The notes under the pieces are model-generated. The model was given only the letters and a program-made list of their open reading frames with translations. It was not told where the DNA came from and did not search any database. From Apostichopus japonicus (lineage: Eukaryota; Echinodermata; Holothuroidea; Aspidochirotida; Stichopodidae), in contig NC_092575.1 of assembly GCF_037975245.1 (NCBI RefSeq), positions 19,985,841 to 20,049,840 on the forward strand: a DNA stretch of 64,000 bases, in the 5' to 3' direction. Below, one piece after another: positions 52,391 to 64,000 of this stretch; position 1 is the first letter of the stretch, and each line of letters starts with the position of its first letter. The translations under genes were made by a program, and so were the position numbers.

Positions 52391-52771
52391 GTGTAAAAGT
52401 AGTTTTACTATATGCATTACATAAAAAGTGTGGTATAATTTAACAGATGAGTTATGTATAGGTATGAGTTGATATACATACTTCAAGATGTAGAAGTGAT
52501 GTAACAATGTTTGAATATTCCTCAAAGAGGATGCTATGATAGATTTTATTCACAAGAATGAGAATTTTTTTATTTTTTTTATTTCCAAAGTATGGAAAGT
52601 AACTATGTTATGTTATCCTTTGTACCAAGTGGTAATGAAATTACCTCAGTTCTTGTTTAAAAAGAAAAGAAATGTTTCTGTTGCTCAGCAAGCAATTTAA
52701 AAAAGATACAAACTTTGAATTTGTGTTCGTTTGTAATCTTTCTGTTCGTATGCGCTTGAACACTGCTTTGA
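52391..52771 (+). other. DIRS 3' non-coding region before the ICR
   Basis: This AT-rich stretch follows the recombinase stop. It has a T-rich run near 52564-52582, an A-rich tract near 52658-52672, and no AATAAA on the + strand that I could find. No open frame of interest is present. It probably forms the 3' untranslated region of the element RNA. Confidence 0.6.
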
Positions 52772-52893
52772 AATCTCAAGTAGTTCCGTAGTGAAGTGTA
52801 ATGGGGAAGTAGAATCGTTAAATTAAACGAGACCATAGGTTGAAGTTTGATTGAGATTCTACTGAGACATTACACGAACGAAGGGATTACTTG
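52772..52893 (+). repeat. DIRS internal complementary region (ICR)
   Basis: Bases 52772-52814 are the reverse complement of the left outer end (43 of 43) and 52816-52893 of the right outer end (78 of 78). They abut with a single T at 52815. That T corresponds to one A shared by the two ends in a circle junction (TTAACG-A-TTCTAC). The region thus records the predicted circular junction and fits the one-A overlap seen at the insertion site. By family knowledge the ICR acts as template to repair the ends during DIRS replication. Confidence 0.95.
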
Positions 52894-52989
52894 CCCTCCC
52901 ATGTAATGCATTCTCATGCAGGATTATTATCACATAATTTTCCCTCCCAGAAGTTCGTGGTGTTCAATTGCATATGGTAACTTTAAAAA
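52894..52989 (+). other. DIRS spacer between ICR and right inverted repeat
   Basis: 96 bp without coding sense. CCCTCCCA occurs twice (near 52894 and 52942), and TGCAT/ATGCA (52907-52911 with 52916-52920) can form a small hairpin with a 4-nt loop. It belongs to the element, since it lies between two parts that match its ends. No function is recognised. Confidence 0.55.
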
Positions 52990-53095
52990 CTGAAGCTAAT
53001 CCTCAATTATACAATCTCAAGTAATCCCTTCGTTCGTGTAATGTCTCAGTAGAATCTCAATCAAACTTCAACCTATGGTCTCGTTTAATTTAACG
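52990..53095 (-). repeat. DIRS right end with inverted repeat
   Basis: The inner 34 bp (52990-53023) are inverted relative to 47790-47823. The outer part is longer than on the left and ends in TTTAACG before the array A at 53096. Bases 53018-53095 (78 bp) are exactly reverse-complemented at 52816-52893. DIRS elements commonly have a right end extending past the left, but the difference here (about 40 bp, with outer arms of different sequence) is sizeable. Confidence 0.93.
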
Positions 53096-56000
53096 AATAT
53101 GTATCATGAGTTGCGAATACATACACCAGGGTAACCATATCCACGGTCAATAAAAAGCTATAACCGATCGGCTATACGCAATTCCAATGATTACGTCATC
53201 TGTTTCTCGTATCAAAGGTATGCCCATAGCTATTACCAATTGACTGGACGACAACGTGTCGAAGCTACTTAGGCTATGCTACCATGTTAGCTTATGTACA
53301 AGCGGCCTGTTGGTTTATATGGATGGCTCTCGTCTTGTATGCGCGAGATCCCGGGTTCGATTCCCAGCCAACATTTTTTGTCCTTTTACATTTTGTCCTT
53401 TTATTTTCATTTGCACGATTGATGAACATGCAGCATTTGAATGTGTTGCATTCTAACTACCAAAACGGTATAATTTGTTTTCATGTTTTCACGGTCAGTA
53501 AATGGCTCTCCCCGATAGTATATAGGCAATTACAGTGAATAAGCCATTTATTAATCGTGTCGAAGCTATCTAGTCGCCGTAAGCACATGAATTACCTATA
53601 GATGATGCCTCGAAGCTACGTGTAGATGTAAAGGCCCAGGCTTGAGTGAGCATTATTACGTGTAGATTACGTCCATAAGGAACGACGTAGACGCTGATTT
53701 CGGGAATAATTTGTAAATATGTATCATGAGTTGCGAATAGATACACCAGGGGAACCATATCCACGGTCAATAAAAAGCTATAACCGATCGGCTATACGCA
53801 ATTGCAATGATTATGTCATCTGTTTCTCGTATCGAAGATATGCCCATAGCTATGACCAATTGACGGGACGACAACGTGTCGAAGTTACTTAGGCTATGCT
53901 ACCATGTAAGCTTATGTACAAGCGGCCTGTTGGTTTATATGGATGGCTCTCGTCTTGTATGCGCGAGATCCCGGGTTCGATTCCCAGCCAACATTTTTTG
54001 TCCTTTTACATTTTGTCCTTTTATTTTCATTTGCACGATTGATGAACATGCAGCATTTGAATGTGTTGCATTCTAACTACCAAAACGGTATAATTTGTTT
54101 TCATGTTTTCACGGTCAGTAAATGGCTATCCCCGATAGTATATAGGCAATTACAGTGAATAAGCCATTTATTAATCGTGTCGAAGCTATCTAGTCGCCGT
54201 AAGCACATGAATTACCTATAGATGATGCCTCGAAGCTACGTGTAGATGTAAAGGCCCAGGCTTGAGTGAGCATTATTACGTGTAGATTACGTCCATAAGG
54301 AACGACGTAGACGCTGATTTCGGGAATAATTTGTAAATATGTATCATGAGTTGCGAATAGATACACCAGGGTAACCATATCCACGGTCAATAAAAAGCTA
54401 TAACCGATCGGCTATACGCAATTGCAATGATTACGTCATCTGTTTCTCGTATCGAAGGTATGCCCATAGCTATTACCAATTGACTGGACGACAACGTGTC
54501 GAAGCTACTTAGGCTATGCTACCATGTTAGCTTATGTACAAGCGGCCTGTTGGTTTATATGGATGGCTCTCGTCTTGTATGCGCGAGATCCCGGGTTCGA
54601 TTCCCAGCCAACATTTTTGTCCTTTTACATTTTGTCTTTTTATTTTGATTTGCACGATTGATGAACATGCAGCATTTGAATGTGTTGCATTCTAACTACC
54701 AAAACGGTATAATTTGTTTTCATGTTTTCACGGTCAGTAAATGGCTATCCCCGATAGTATATAGGCAATTACAGTGAATAAGCCATTTATTAATCGTGTC
54801 GAAGCTATCTAGTCGCCGTAAGCACATGAATTACCTATAGATGATGCCTCGAAGCTACGTGTAGATGTAAAGGCCCAGGCTTGAGTGAGCATTATTACGT
54901 GTAGATTACGTCCATAAGGAACGACGTAGACGCTGATTTCGGGAATAATTTGTAAATATGTATCATGAGTTGCGAATAGATACACCAGGGTAACCATATC
55001 CACGGTCAATAAAAAGCTATAACCGATCGGCTATACGCAATTGCAATGATTACGTCATCTGTTTCTCGTATCGAAGGTATGCCCATAGCTATTACCAATT
55101 GACTGGACGACAACGTGTCGAAGCTACTTAGGCTATGCTACCATGTTAGCTTATGTACAAGCGGCCTGTTGGTTTATATGGATGGCTCTCGTCTTGTATG
55201 CGCGAGATCCCGGGTTCGATTCCCAGCCAACATTTTTGTCCTTTTACATTTTGTCTTTTTATTTTGATTTGCACGATTGATGAACATGCAGCATTTGAAT
55301 GTGTTGCATTCTAACTACCAAAACGGTATAATTTGTTTTCATGTTTTCACGGTCAGTAAATGGCTATCCCCGATAGTATATAGGCAATTACAGTGAATAA
55401 GCCATTTATTAATCGTGTCGAAGCTATCTAGTCGCCGTAAGCACATGAATTACCTATAGATGATGCCTCGAAGCTACGTGTAGATGTAAAGGCCCAGGCT
55501 TGAGTGAGCATTATTACGTGTAGATTACGTCCATAAGGAACGACGTAGACGCTGATTTCGGGAATAATTTGTAAATATGTATCATGAGTTGCGAATAGAT
55601 ACACCAGGGTAACCATATCCACGGTCAATAAAAAGCTATAACCGATCGGCTATACGCAATTGCAATGATTACGTCATCTGTTTCTCGTATCGAAGGTATG
55701 CCCATAGCTATTACCAATTGACTGGACTACAACGTGTCGAAGCTACTTAGGCTATGCTACCATGTTAGCTTATGTACAAGCGGCCTGTTGGTTTATATGG
55801 ATGGCTCTCGTCTTGTATGCGCGAGATCCCGGGTTCGATTCCCAGCCAACATTTTTTGTCCTTTTACATTTTGTCCTTTTATTTTGATTTGCACGATTGA
55901 TGAACATGCAGCATTTGAATGTGTTGCATTCTTACTACCAAAACGGTATAATTTGTTTTCATGTTTTCACGGTCAGTAAATGGCTATCCCCGATAGTATA

Positions 56001-58264
56001 TAGGCAATTACAGTGAATAAGCCATTTATTAATCGCGTCGAAGCTATCTAGTCGCCGTAAGCACATGAATTACCTATAGATGATGCCTCGAAGCTACGTG
56101 TAGATGTAAAGGCCCAGGCTTGAGTGAGCATTATTACGTGTAGATTACGTCCATAAGGAACGACGTAGACGCTGATTTCGGGAATAATTTGTAAATATGT
56201 ATCATGAGTTGCGAATAGATACACCAGGGTAACCATATCCACGGTCAATAAAAAGCTATAACCGATCGGCTATACGCAATTGCAATGATTACGTCATCTG
56301 TTTCTCGTATCGAAGATATGCCCATAGCTATTACCAATTGACTGGACGACAACGTGTCGAAGCTACTTAGGCTATGCTACCATGTTAGCTTTTGTACAAG
56401 CGGCCTGTTGGTTTATATGGATGGCTCTCGTCTTGTATGCGCGAGATCCCGGGTTCGATTCCCAGCAAACATTTTTTGTCCTTTTTCATTTTGTCTTTTT
56501 ATTTTCATTTGCACGATTGATGAACATGCAGCATTTGAATGTGTTGCATTCTAACTACCAAAACGGTATAATTTGTTTTCATGTTTTCACGGTCAGTAAA
56601 TGGCTATCCCCGATAGTATATAGGCAATTACAGTGAATAAGCCATTTATTAATCGTGTCGAAGCTATCTAGTCGCCGTAAGCACATGAATTACCTATAGA
56701 TGATGCCTCGAAGCTACGTGTATATGTAAAGGCACAGGCTTGAGTGAGCATTATTACGTGTAGATTACGTCCATAAGGAACGACGTAGACGCTGATTTCG
56801 GGAATAATTTGTAAATATGTATCATGAGTTGCGAATAGATACACCAGGGTAACCATATCCACGGTCAATAAAAAGCTATAACCGATCGGCTATACGCAAT
56901 TGCAATGATTACGTCATCTGTTTCTCGTATCGAAGGTATGCCCATAGCTATTACCAATTGACTGGACGACAACGTGTCGAAGCTACTTAGGCTATGCTAC
57001 CATGTTAGCTTTTGTACAAGCGGCCTGTTGGTTTATATGGATGGCTCTCGTCTTGTATGCGCGAGATCCCGGGTTCGATTACCAGCCAACATTTTTTGTC
57101 CTTTTACATTTTGTCCTTTTATTTTGATTTGCAAGATTGATGAACATGCAGCATTTGAATGTGTTGCATTCTTACTACCAAAACGGTATAATTTGTTTTC
57201 ATGTTTTCACGGTCAGTAAATGGCTATCCCCGATAGTATATAGGCAATTACAATGAATAAGCCATTTATTAATCGTGTCGAAGCTATCTAGTCGCCGTAA
57301 GCACATGAATTACCTATAGATGATGCCTCGAAGCTACGTGTATATGTAAAGGCACAGGCTTGAGTGAGCATTATTACGTGTAGATTACGTCCATAAGGAA
57401 CGACGTAGACGCTGATTTCGGGAATAATTTGTAAATATGTATCATGAGTTGCGAATAGATACACCAGGGTAACCATATCCACGGTCAATAAAAAGCTATA
57501 ACCGATCGGCTATACGCAATTGCAATAATAACGTCATCTGTTTCTCGTATCGAAGATATGCCCATAGCTATGATCAATTGACTGGACGACAACGTGTCGA
57601 AGCTACTTAGGCTATGCTACCATGTTAGCTTATGTACAAGCGGCCTGTTGGTTTATATGGATGGCTCTCGTCTTGTATGCGCGAGATCCCGGGTTCGATT
57701 CCCAGCCAACATTTTTTGTCCTTTTACATTTTGTCCTTTTATTTTGATTTGCACGATTGATGAACATGCAGCATTTGAATGTGTTGCATTCTTACTACCA
57801 AAACGGTATAATTTGTTTTCATGTTTTCACGGTCAGTAAATGGCTATCCCCGATAGTATATAGGCAATTACAGTGAATAAGCCATTTATTAATCGTGTCG
57901 AAGCTATCTAGTCGCCGTAAGCACATGAATTACCTATAGATGATGCCTCGAAGCTACGTGTAGATGTAAAGGCCCAGGCTTGAGTGAGCATTATTACGTG
58001 TAGATTACGTCCATAAGGAACGACGTAGACGCTGATTTCGGGAATAATTTGTAAATATGTATCATGAGTTGCGAATAGATACACCAGGGTAACCATATCC
58101 ACGGTCAATAAAAAGCTATAACCGATCGGCTATACGCAATTGCAATGATTACGTCATCTGTTTCTCGTATCGAAGGTATGCCCATAGCTATTACCAATTG
58201 ACTGGACGACAACGTGTCGAAGCTACTTAGGCTATGCTACCATGTTAGCTTTTGTACAAGCGGC

Positions 58265-58272
58265 CTGCTGGC
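58265..58272 (+). repeat. Deletion site in the tRNA-like block of unit 58214
   Basis: CGGCCTG is joined directly to CTGGCTCTCG, so 13 bp of the acceptor 5' strand and D region are missing. The unit is 607 bp long. The anticodon arm, T-arm, B box and T-run remain. The tRNA-like 3' part can thus persist without its 5' strand, which argues against selection for a complete tRNA fold in this copy. Confidence 0.85.
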
Positions 58273-58820
58273 TCTCGTCTTGTATGCGCGAGATCCCGGG
58301 TTCGATTCCCAGCCAACATTTTTTGTCCTTTTACATTTTGTCTTTTTATTTTCATTTGCACGATTGATGAACATGCAGCATTTGAATGTGTTGCATTCTA
58401 ACTACCAAAACGGTATAATTTGTTTTCATGTTTTCACGGTCAGTAAATGGCTATCCCCGATAGTATATAGGCAATTACAGTGAATAAGCCATTTATTAAT
58501 CGTGTCGAAGCTATCTAGTCGCCGTAAGCACATGAATTACCTATAGATGATGCCTCGAAGCTACGTGTAGATGTAAATGCCCAGGCTTGAGTGTGCATTA
58601 TTACGTGTAGATTACGTCCATAAGGAACGACGTAGACGCTGATTTCGGGAATAATTTGTAAATATGTATCATGAGTTGCGAATAGATACACCAGGGTAAC
58701 CATATCCACGGTCAATAAAAAGCTATAACCGATCGGCTATACGCAATTGCAATGATTACGTCATCTGTTTCTCGTATCGAGGGTATGCCCATAGCTATTA
58801 CCAATTGACTGGACGACAAC

Positions 58821-59109
58821 GTGTCGAAGCTACTTAGGCTATGCTACCATGTTAGCTGTTGCGGCCTGTTGGTTTATATGGATGGCTCTCGTCTTGTATG
58901 CGCGAGATCCCGGGAACGACGTAGACGCTGATTTCGGGAATAATTTGTAAATATGTATCATGAGTTGCGAATAGATACACCAGGGTAACCATATCCACGG
59001 TCAATAAAAAGCTATAACCGATCGGCTATACGCAATTGCAATGATTACGTCATCTGTTTCTCGTATCGAAGGTATGCCCATAGCTATTACCAATTGACTG
59101 GACGACAAC
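58821..59109 (+). repeat. Truncated array unit (289 bp) lacking the 3' half of the tRNA-like block
   Basis: This unit is cut after GATCCCGGG (58911-58919) and joined to AACGACGTAGACG, removing the T-arm, the B box, the T-run and the rest of the central unit. The break lies in short G-run homology (GGG on one side, GGAACG on the other), consistent with a microhomology-mediated deletion of about 325 bp. It also has GTTAGCTGTTGCGG where other units have GTTAGCTTATGTACAAGCGG, a further 6-bp loss. It is the only unit in the window with no B box and no T-run at this position. Confidence 0.92.
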
Positions 59110-62100
59110 GTGTCGAAGCTACTTAGGCTATGCTACCATGTTAGCTTATGTACAAGCGGCCTGTTGGTTTATATGGATGGCTTTCTTCTTGTATGCGCGA
59201 GATCCCGTGTTCGATTCCCTGCCAACATTTTTTGTCCTTTTACATTTTGTCCTTTTATTTTCATTTGCACGATTGATGAACATGCAGCATTTGAATGTGT
59301 TGCATTCTAACTACCAAAACGGTATAATTTGTTTTCATGTTTTCACGGTCAGTAAATGGCTATCCCCGATAGTATATAGGCAATTACAGTGAATAAGCCA
59401 TTTATTAATCGTGTCGAAGCTATCTAGTCGCCGTAAGCACATGAATTACCTATAGATGATGCCTCGAAGCTACGTGTAGATGTAAAGGCCCAGGCTTGAG
59501 TGAGCATTATTACGTGTAGATTACGTCCATAAGGAACGACGTAGACGCTGATTTCGGGAATAATTTGTAAATATGTATCATGAGTTGCGAATAGATACAC
59601 CAGGGTAACCATATCCACGGTCAATAAAAAGCTATAACCGATCGGCTATACGCAATTGCAATGATTACGTCATCTGTTTCTCGTATCGAAGGTATGCCCA
59701 TAGCTATTACCAATTGACTGGACGACAACGTGTCGAAGCTACTTAGGCTATGCTACCATGTTAGCTTATGTACAAGCGGCCTATTGGTTTATATGGATGG
59801 CTCTCGTCTTGTATGCGCGAGATCCCGGGTTCGATTCCCAGCCAACATTTTTGTCCTTTTACATTTTGTCTTTTTATTTTCATTTGCACGATTGATGAAC
59901 ATGCAGCATTTGAATGTGTTGCATTCTAACTACCAAAACGGTATAATTTGTTTTCATGTTTTCACGGTCAGTAAATGGCTATCCCCGATAGTATATAGGC
60001 AATTACAGTGAATAAGCCATTTATTAATCGCGTCGAAGCTATCTAGTCGCCGTAAGCACATGAATTACCTATAGATTATGCCTCGAAGCTACGTGTAGAT
60101 GTAAAGGCCCAGGCTTGAGTGAGCATTATTACGTGTAGATAACGTCCATAAGGAACGACGTAGACACTGATTTCGGGAATAATTTGTAAAAATGTATCAT
60201 GAGTTGCGAATAGATACACCAGGGTAACCATATCCACGGTCAATAAAAAGCTATAACCGATCGGCTATACGCAATTGCAATGATTACGTCATCTGTTTCT
60301 CGTATCGAAGGTATGCCCATAGCTATTACCAATTGACTGGACGACAACGTGTCGAAGCTACTTAGGCTATGCTACCATGTTAGCTTATGTACAAGCGGCC
60401 TGTTGGTTTATATGGATGGCTCTCGTCTTGTATGCGCGAGATCCCGGGTTCGATTCCCAGCCAACATTTTTTGTCCTTTTACATTTTGTCCTTTTATTTT
60501 CATTTGCACGATTGATGAACATGCAGCATTTGAATGTGTTGCATTCTAACTACCAAAACGGTATAATTTGTTTTCATGTTTTCACGGTCAGTAAATGGCT
60601 ATCCCCGATAGTATATAGGCAATTACAGTGAATAAGCCATTTATTAATCGTGTCGAAGCTATCTAGTCGCCGTAAGCACATGAATTACATTTAGATGATG
60701 CCTCGAAGCTACGTGTAGATGTAAAGGCACAGGCTTGAGTGAGCATTATTACGTGTAGATAACGTCCATAAGGAACGACGTAGACGCTGATTTCGGGAAT
60801 AATTTGTAAATATGTATCATGAGTTGCAAATAGATACACCAGGGTAACCATATCCACGGTCAATAAAAAGCTATAACCGATCGGCTATACGCAATTCCAA
60901 TGATTACGTCATCTGTTTCTCGTATCGAAGGTATGCCCATAGCTATTACCAATTGACTGGACGACAACGTGTCGAAGCTACTTAGGCTATGCTACCATGT
61001 TAGCTTATGTACAAGCGGCCTGTTGGTTTATATGGATGGCTTTCTTCTTGTATGCGCGAGATCCCGGGTTCGATTCCCTGCCAACATTTTTTGTCCTTTT
61101 TACATTTTGGCCTTTTATTTTGATTCGCACGATTGATGAACATGCAGCATTTGAATTTGTTGCATTTTAACTTTCAAAACGGTATAATTTGTTTTCATGT
61201 TTTCACGGTCAATAAATGGCTATCCCCGATAGTATATAGGTAATTACAGTGAATAAGCCATTTATTAATCGTGTCGAAGCTATCTAGTCGCCGTAAGCAC
61301 ATGAATTACATATAGATGATGTCTCGAAGCTACGTGTAGATGTAAAGGCCCAGGCTTGAGTTAGCATTATTACGTGTAGATTACGTCCATAAGGAACGAC
61401 GTAGACGCTGATTTCGGGAATAATTTGTAAATATGTATCATGAGTTGCGAATAGATACACCAGGGTAACCATATCCACGGTCAATAAAAAGCTATAACCG
61501 ATCGGCTATACGCAATTGCAATGATTACGTCATCTGTTTCTCGTATCGAAGGTATGCCCATAGCTATTACCAATTGACTGGACGACAACGTGTCGAAGCT
61601 ACTTAGGCTATGCTACCATGTTAGCTTATGTACAAGCGGCCTGTTGGTTTATATGGATGGCTCTCGTCTTGTATGCGCGAGATCCCGGGTTCGATTCCCA
61701 GCCAACATTTTTTGTCCTTTTACATTTTGTCCTTTTATTTTCATTTGCACGATTGATGAACATGCAGCATTTGAATGTGTTGCATTCTAACTACCAAAAC
61801 GGTATAATTTGTTTTCATGTTTTCACGGTCAGTAAATGGCTATCCCCGATAGTATATAGGCAATTACAATGAATAAGCCATTTATTAATCGTGTCGAAGC
61901 TATCTAGTCGCCGTAAGCACATGAATTACCTATAGATGATGCCTCGAAGCTACGTGTAGATGTAAAGGCACAGGCTTGAGTGAGCATTATTACGTGTAGA
62001 TAACGTCCATAAGGAACGACGTAGACGCTGATTTCGGGAATAATTTGTAAATATGTATCATGAGTTGCGAATAGATACACCAGGGTAACCATATCCACGG

Positions 62101-63500
62101 TCAATAAAAAGCTATAACCGATCGGCTATACGCAATTGCAATGATTACGTCATCTGTTTCTCGTATCGAAGGTATGCCCATAGCTATTACCAATTGACTG
62201 GACGACAACGTGTCGAAGCTACTTAGGCTATGCTACCATGTTAGCTTATGTACAAGCGGCCTGTTGGTTTATATGGATGGCTCTCGTCTTGTATGCGCGA
62301 GATCCCGGGTTCGATTCCCAGCCAACATTTTTTGTCCTTTTACATTTTGTCCTTTTATTTTCATTTGCACGATTGATGAACATGCAGCATTTGAATGTGT
62401 TGCATTCTAACTACCAAAACGGTATAATTTGTTTTCATGTTTTCACGGTCAGTAAATGGCTATCCCCGATAGTATATAGGCAATTACAATGAATAAGCCA
62501 TTTATTAATCGTGTCGAAGCTATCTAGTCGCCGTAAGCACATGAATTACCTATAGATGATGCCTCGAAGCTACGTGTAGATGTAAAGGCACAGGCTTGAG
62601 TGAGCATTATTACGTGTAGATAACGTCCATAAGGAACGACGTAGACGCTGATTTCGGGAATAATTTGTAAATATGTATTATGAGTTGCGAATAGATACAC
62701 CAGGGTAACCATATCCACGGTCAATAAAAAGCTATAACCGATCGGCTATACGCAATTGCAATGATTACGTCATCTGTTTCTCGTATCGAAGGTATGCCCA
62801 TAGCTATTACCAATTGACTGGACGACAACGTGTCGAAGCTACTTAGGCTATGCTACCATGTTAGCTTATGTACAAGCGGCCTGTTGGTTTATATGGATGG
62901 CTCTCGTCTTGTATGCGCGAGATCCCGGGTTCGATTCCCAGCCAACATTTTTTGTCCTTTTACATTTTGTCCTTTTATTTTGATTTGCACGATTGATGAA
63001 CATGCAGCATTTGAATGTGTTGCATTCTAACTACCAAAACGGTATAATTTGTTTTCATGTTTTCACGGTCAATAAATGGCTATCCCCGATAGTATATAGG
63101 TAATTACGGTGAATAAGCCATTTATTAATCGTGTCGGAGCTATCTAGTCGCCGTAAGCACATGAATTACCTATAGATGATGCCTCGAAGCTACGTGTAGA
63201 TGTAAAGGCACAGGCTTGAGTGAGCATTATTACGTGTAGATAACGTCCATAAGGAACGACGTAGACGCTGATTTCGGGAATAATTTGTAAATATGTATTA
63301 TGAGTTGCGAATAGATACACCAGGGTAACCATATCCACGGTCAATAAAAAGCTATAACCGATCGGCTATACGCAATTGCAATGATTACGTCATCTGTTTC
63401 TCGTATCGAAGGTATGCCCATAGCTATTACCAATTGACTGGACGACAACGTGTCGAAGCTACTTAGGCTATGCTACCATGTTAGCTTATGTACAAGCGGC

Positions 63501-63568
63501 CTGTTGGTTTATATGGATGGCTCTCGTCTTGTATGCGCGAGATCCCGGGTTCGATTCCCAGCCAACAT
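63501..63568 (+). tRNA. Degenerate tRNA-Thr(UGU)-like sequence, last complete copy in window
   Basis: This is the right-most copy of the block described at 216-283. It has the same anticodon loop CTTGTAT, variable AGATC, B box GGTTCGATTCC and CCAACAT 3' acceptor strand, followed by a T6 run. It shows that the element keeps its form and orientation across the whole 64 kb and on both sides of the retrotransposon. Confidence 0.7.
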
Positions 63569-64000
63569 TTTTTGTCCTTTTACATTTTGTCTTTTTATTT
63601 TGATTTGCACGATTGATGAACATGCAGCATTTGAATGTGTTGCATTCTAACTACCAAAACGGTATAATTTGTTTTCATGTTTTCACGGTCAATAAATGGC
63701 TATCCCCGATAGTATATAGGTAATTACGGTGAATAAGCCATTTATTAATCGTGTCGGAGCTATCTAGTCGCCGTAAGCACATGAATTACATTTAGATGAT
63801 GTCTCGAAGCTACGTGTAGATGTAAAGGCCCAGGCTTGAGTGAGCATTATTACGTGTAGATTACGTCCATATGGAACGACGTAGACGCTGATTTCGGGAA
63901 TAATTTGTAAATATGTATTATGAGTTGCGAATAGATACACCAGGGTAACCATATCCACGGTCAATAAAAAGCTATAACCGATCGGCTATACGCAATTGCA

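Larger units (their letters stand above)
47758..53095 (+). mobile_element. DIRS-type tyrosine-recombinase retrotransposon, nearly complete, inserted in the array
   Basis: The element is 5,338 bp plus a shared A at each edge. Diagnostic DIRS features, in order: left end; gag (48471-49484); RT/RNase H/methyltransferase-like pol (to 51598); tyrosine recombinase (51274-52390, broken); an internal complementary region (52772-52893) that reverse-complements both outer ends; and a right end with an inverted repeat of the left. There are no LTRs, no aspartic protease and no DDE integrase. Array bases 47757 and 53096 are the same unit position, so the insertion made no target-site duplication apart from one A, as expected for recombinase-mediated entry of a circle. 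The ends, the internal complementary region and pol look undamaged. The recombinase, and probably the start of gag, are disrupted. Confidence 0.97.
53096..64000 (+). repeat. Tandem macrosatellite array, right arm (~18 units)
   Basis: This is the same ~620-bp array, resuming at the unit position where it was interrupted at 47757: the next unit start is 160 bp from the break on both sides (expected 47917, observed 53256). Units from about 56 kb onward are more heterogeneous than those to the left. They have private substitutions (AGCAAACA at 56465, GATTACCAG at 57078, CCGTGTTCG at 59206), a 13-bp deletion in the tRNA-like block near 58267, a compound-deleted unit at 58821, and an extra T near 61100. 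The array runs off the right edge. Confidence 0.98.

Noticed and set aside
47758-53095. LTR retrotransposon, Ngaro or Crypton
   Set aside because: There are no LTRs, protease or integrase; the inverted ends plus ICR differ from Ngaro split direct repeats; the presence of RT excludes Crypton.

Overview
This is eukaryotic, almost certainly animal, DNA. It is one very long tandem array of a ~620-bp unit (macrosatellite), interrupted once by a DIRS-type tyrosine-recombinase retrotransposon. No ordinary host gene is visible. The DIRS element and the absence of prokaryotic gene organisation point to a metazoan, such as an aquatic invertebrate or lower vertebrate. The species cannot be named from the sequence.

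Layout. Positions 1-47757 hold about 77 head-to-tail units. Positions 47758-53095 hold the DIRS element, in + orientation. Positions 53096-64000 hold about 18 more units in the same phase and orientation. Taking each unit to start at the conserved GTGTCGAAG/GTGTCGACG block, starts are: 165 then every 620 bp to 5125; 5749, 6369, 6989, 7609, 8230, 8850, 9474, 10094, 10714, 11334, 11955, 12575, 13195; every 620 bp to 24355; 24974 then every 620 bp to 28074; 28693 then every 620 bp to 42333; 42954, 43574, 44195, 44815, 45436, 46056, 46677, 47297; then after the element 53256, 53876, 54496, 55115, 55734, 56354, 56974, 57594, 58214, 58821 (truncated), 59110, 59730, 60349, 60969, 61590, 62210, 62830, 63450.

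The unit. At offset +51 to +118 every complete unit carries a tRNA-Thr(UGU)-like sequence: anticodon arm, AGATC variable region, T-arm with a consensus Pol III B box, and a 3' acceptor strand. A T5-T6 run follows at once and looks like a Pol III terminator. The D-arm/A-box part is eroded. The unit also contains an old internal duplication of about 80 bp (75% identical). Units are organised into several different higher-order repeats (dimers, trimers, a hexamer), the mark of repeated unequal exchange.

The retrotransposon is nearly complete: split/inverted ends, an internal complementary region that exactly copies both ends, gag, an RT-RNase H-methyltransferase-like pol, and a tyrosine recombinase (YR). 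Gag and pol are joined by a textbook -1 frameshift signal (T TTT TTA plus a stem-loop). The ends and pol look intact, but the YR has one nonsense codon and two frameshifts, and the gag start region looks frameshifted. This copy was therefore either mobilised in trans or was damaged (or mis-sequenced) after insertion. It inserted with no target-site duplication beyond a single shared A.
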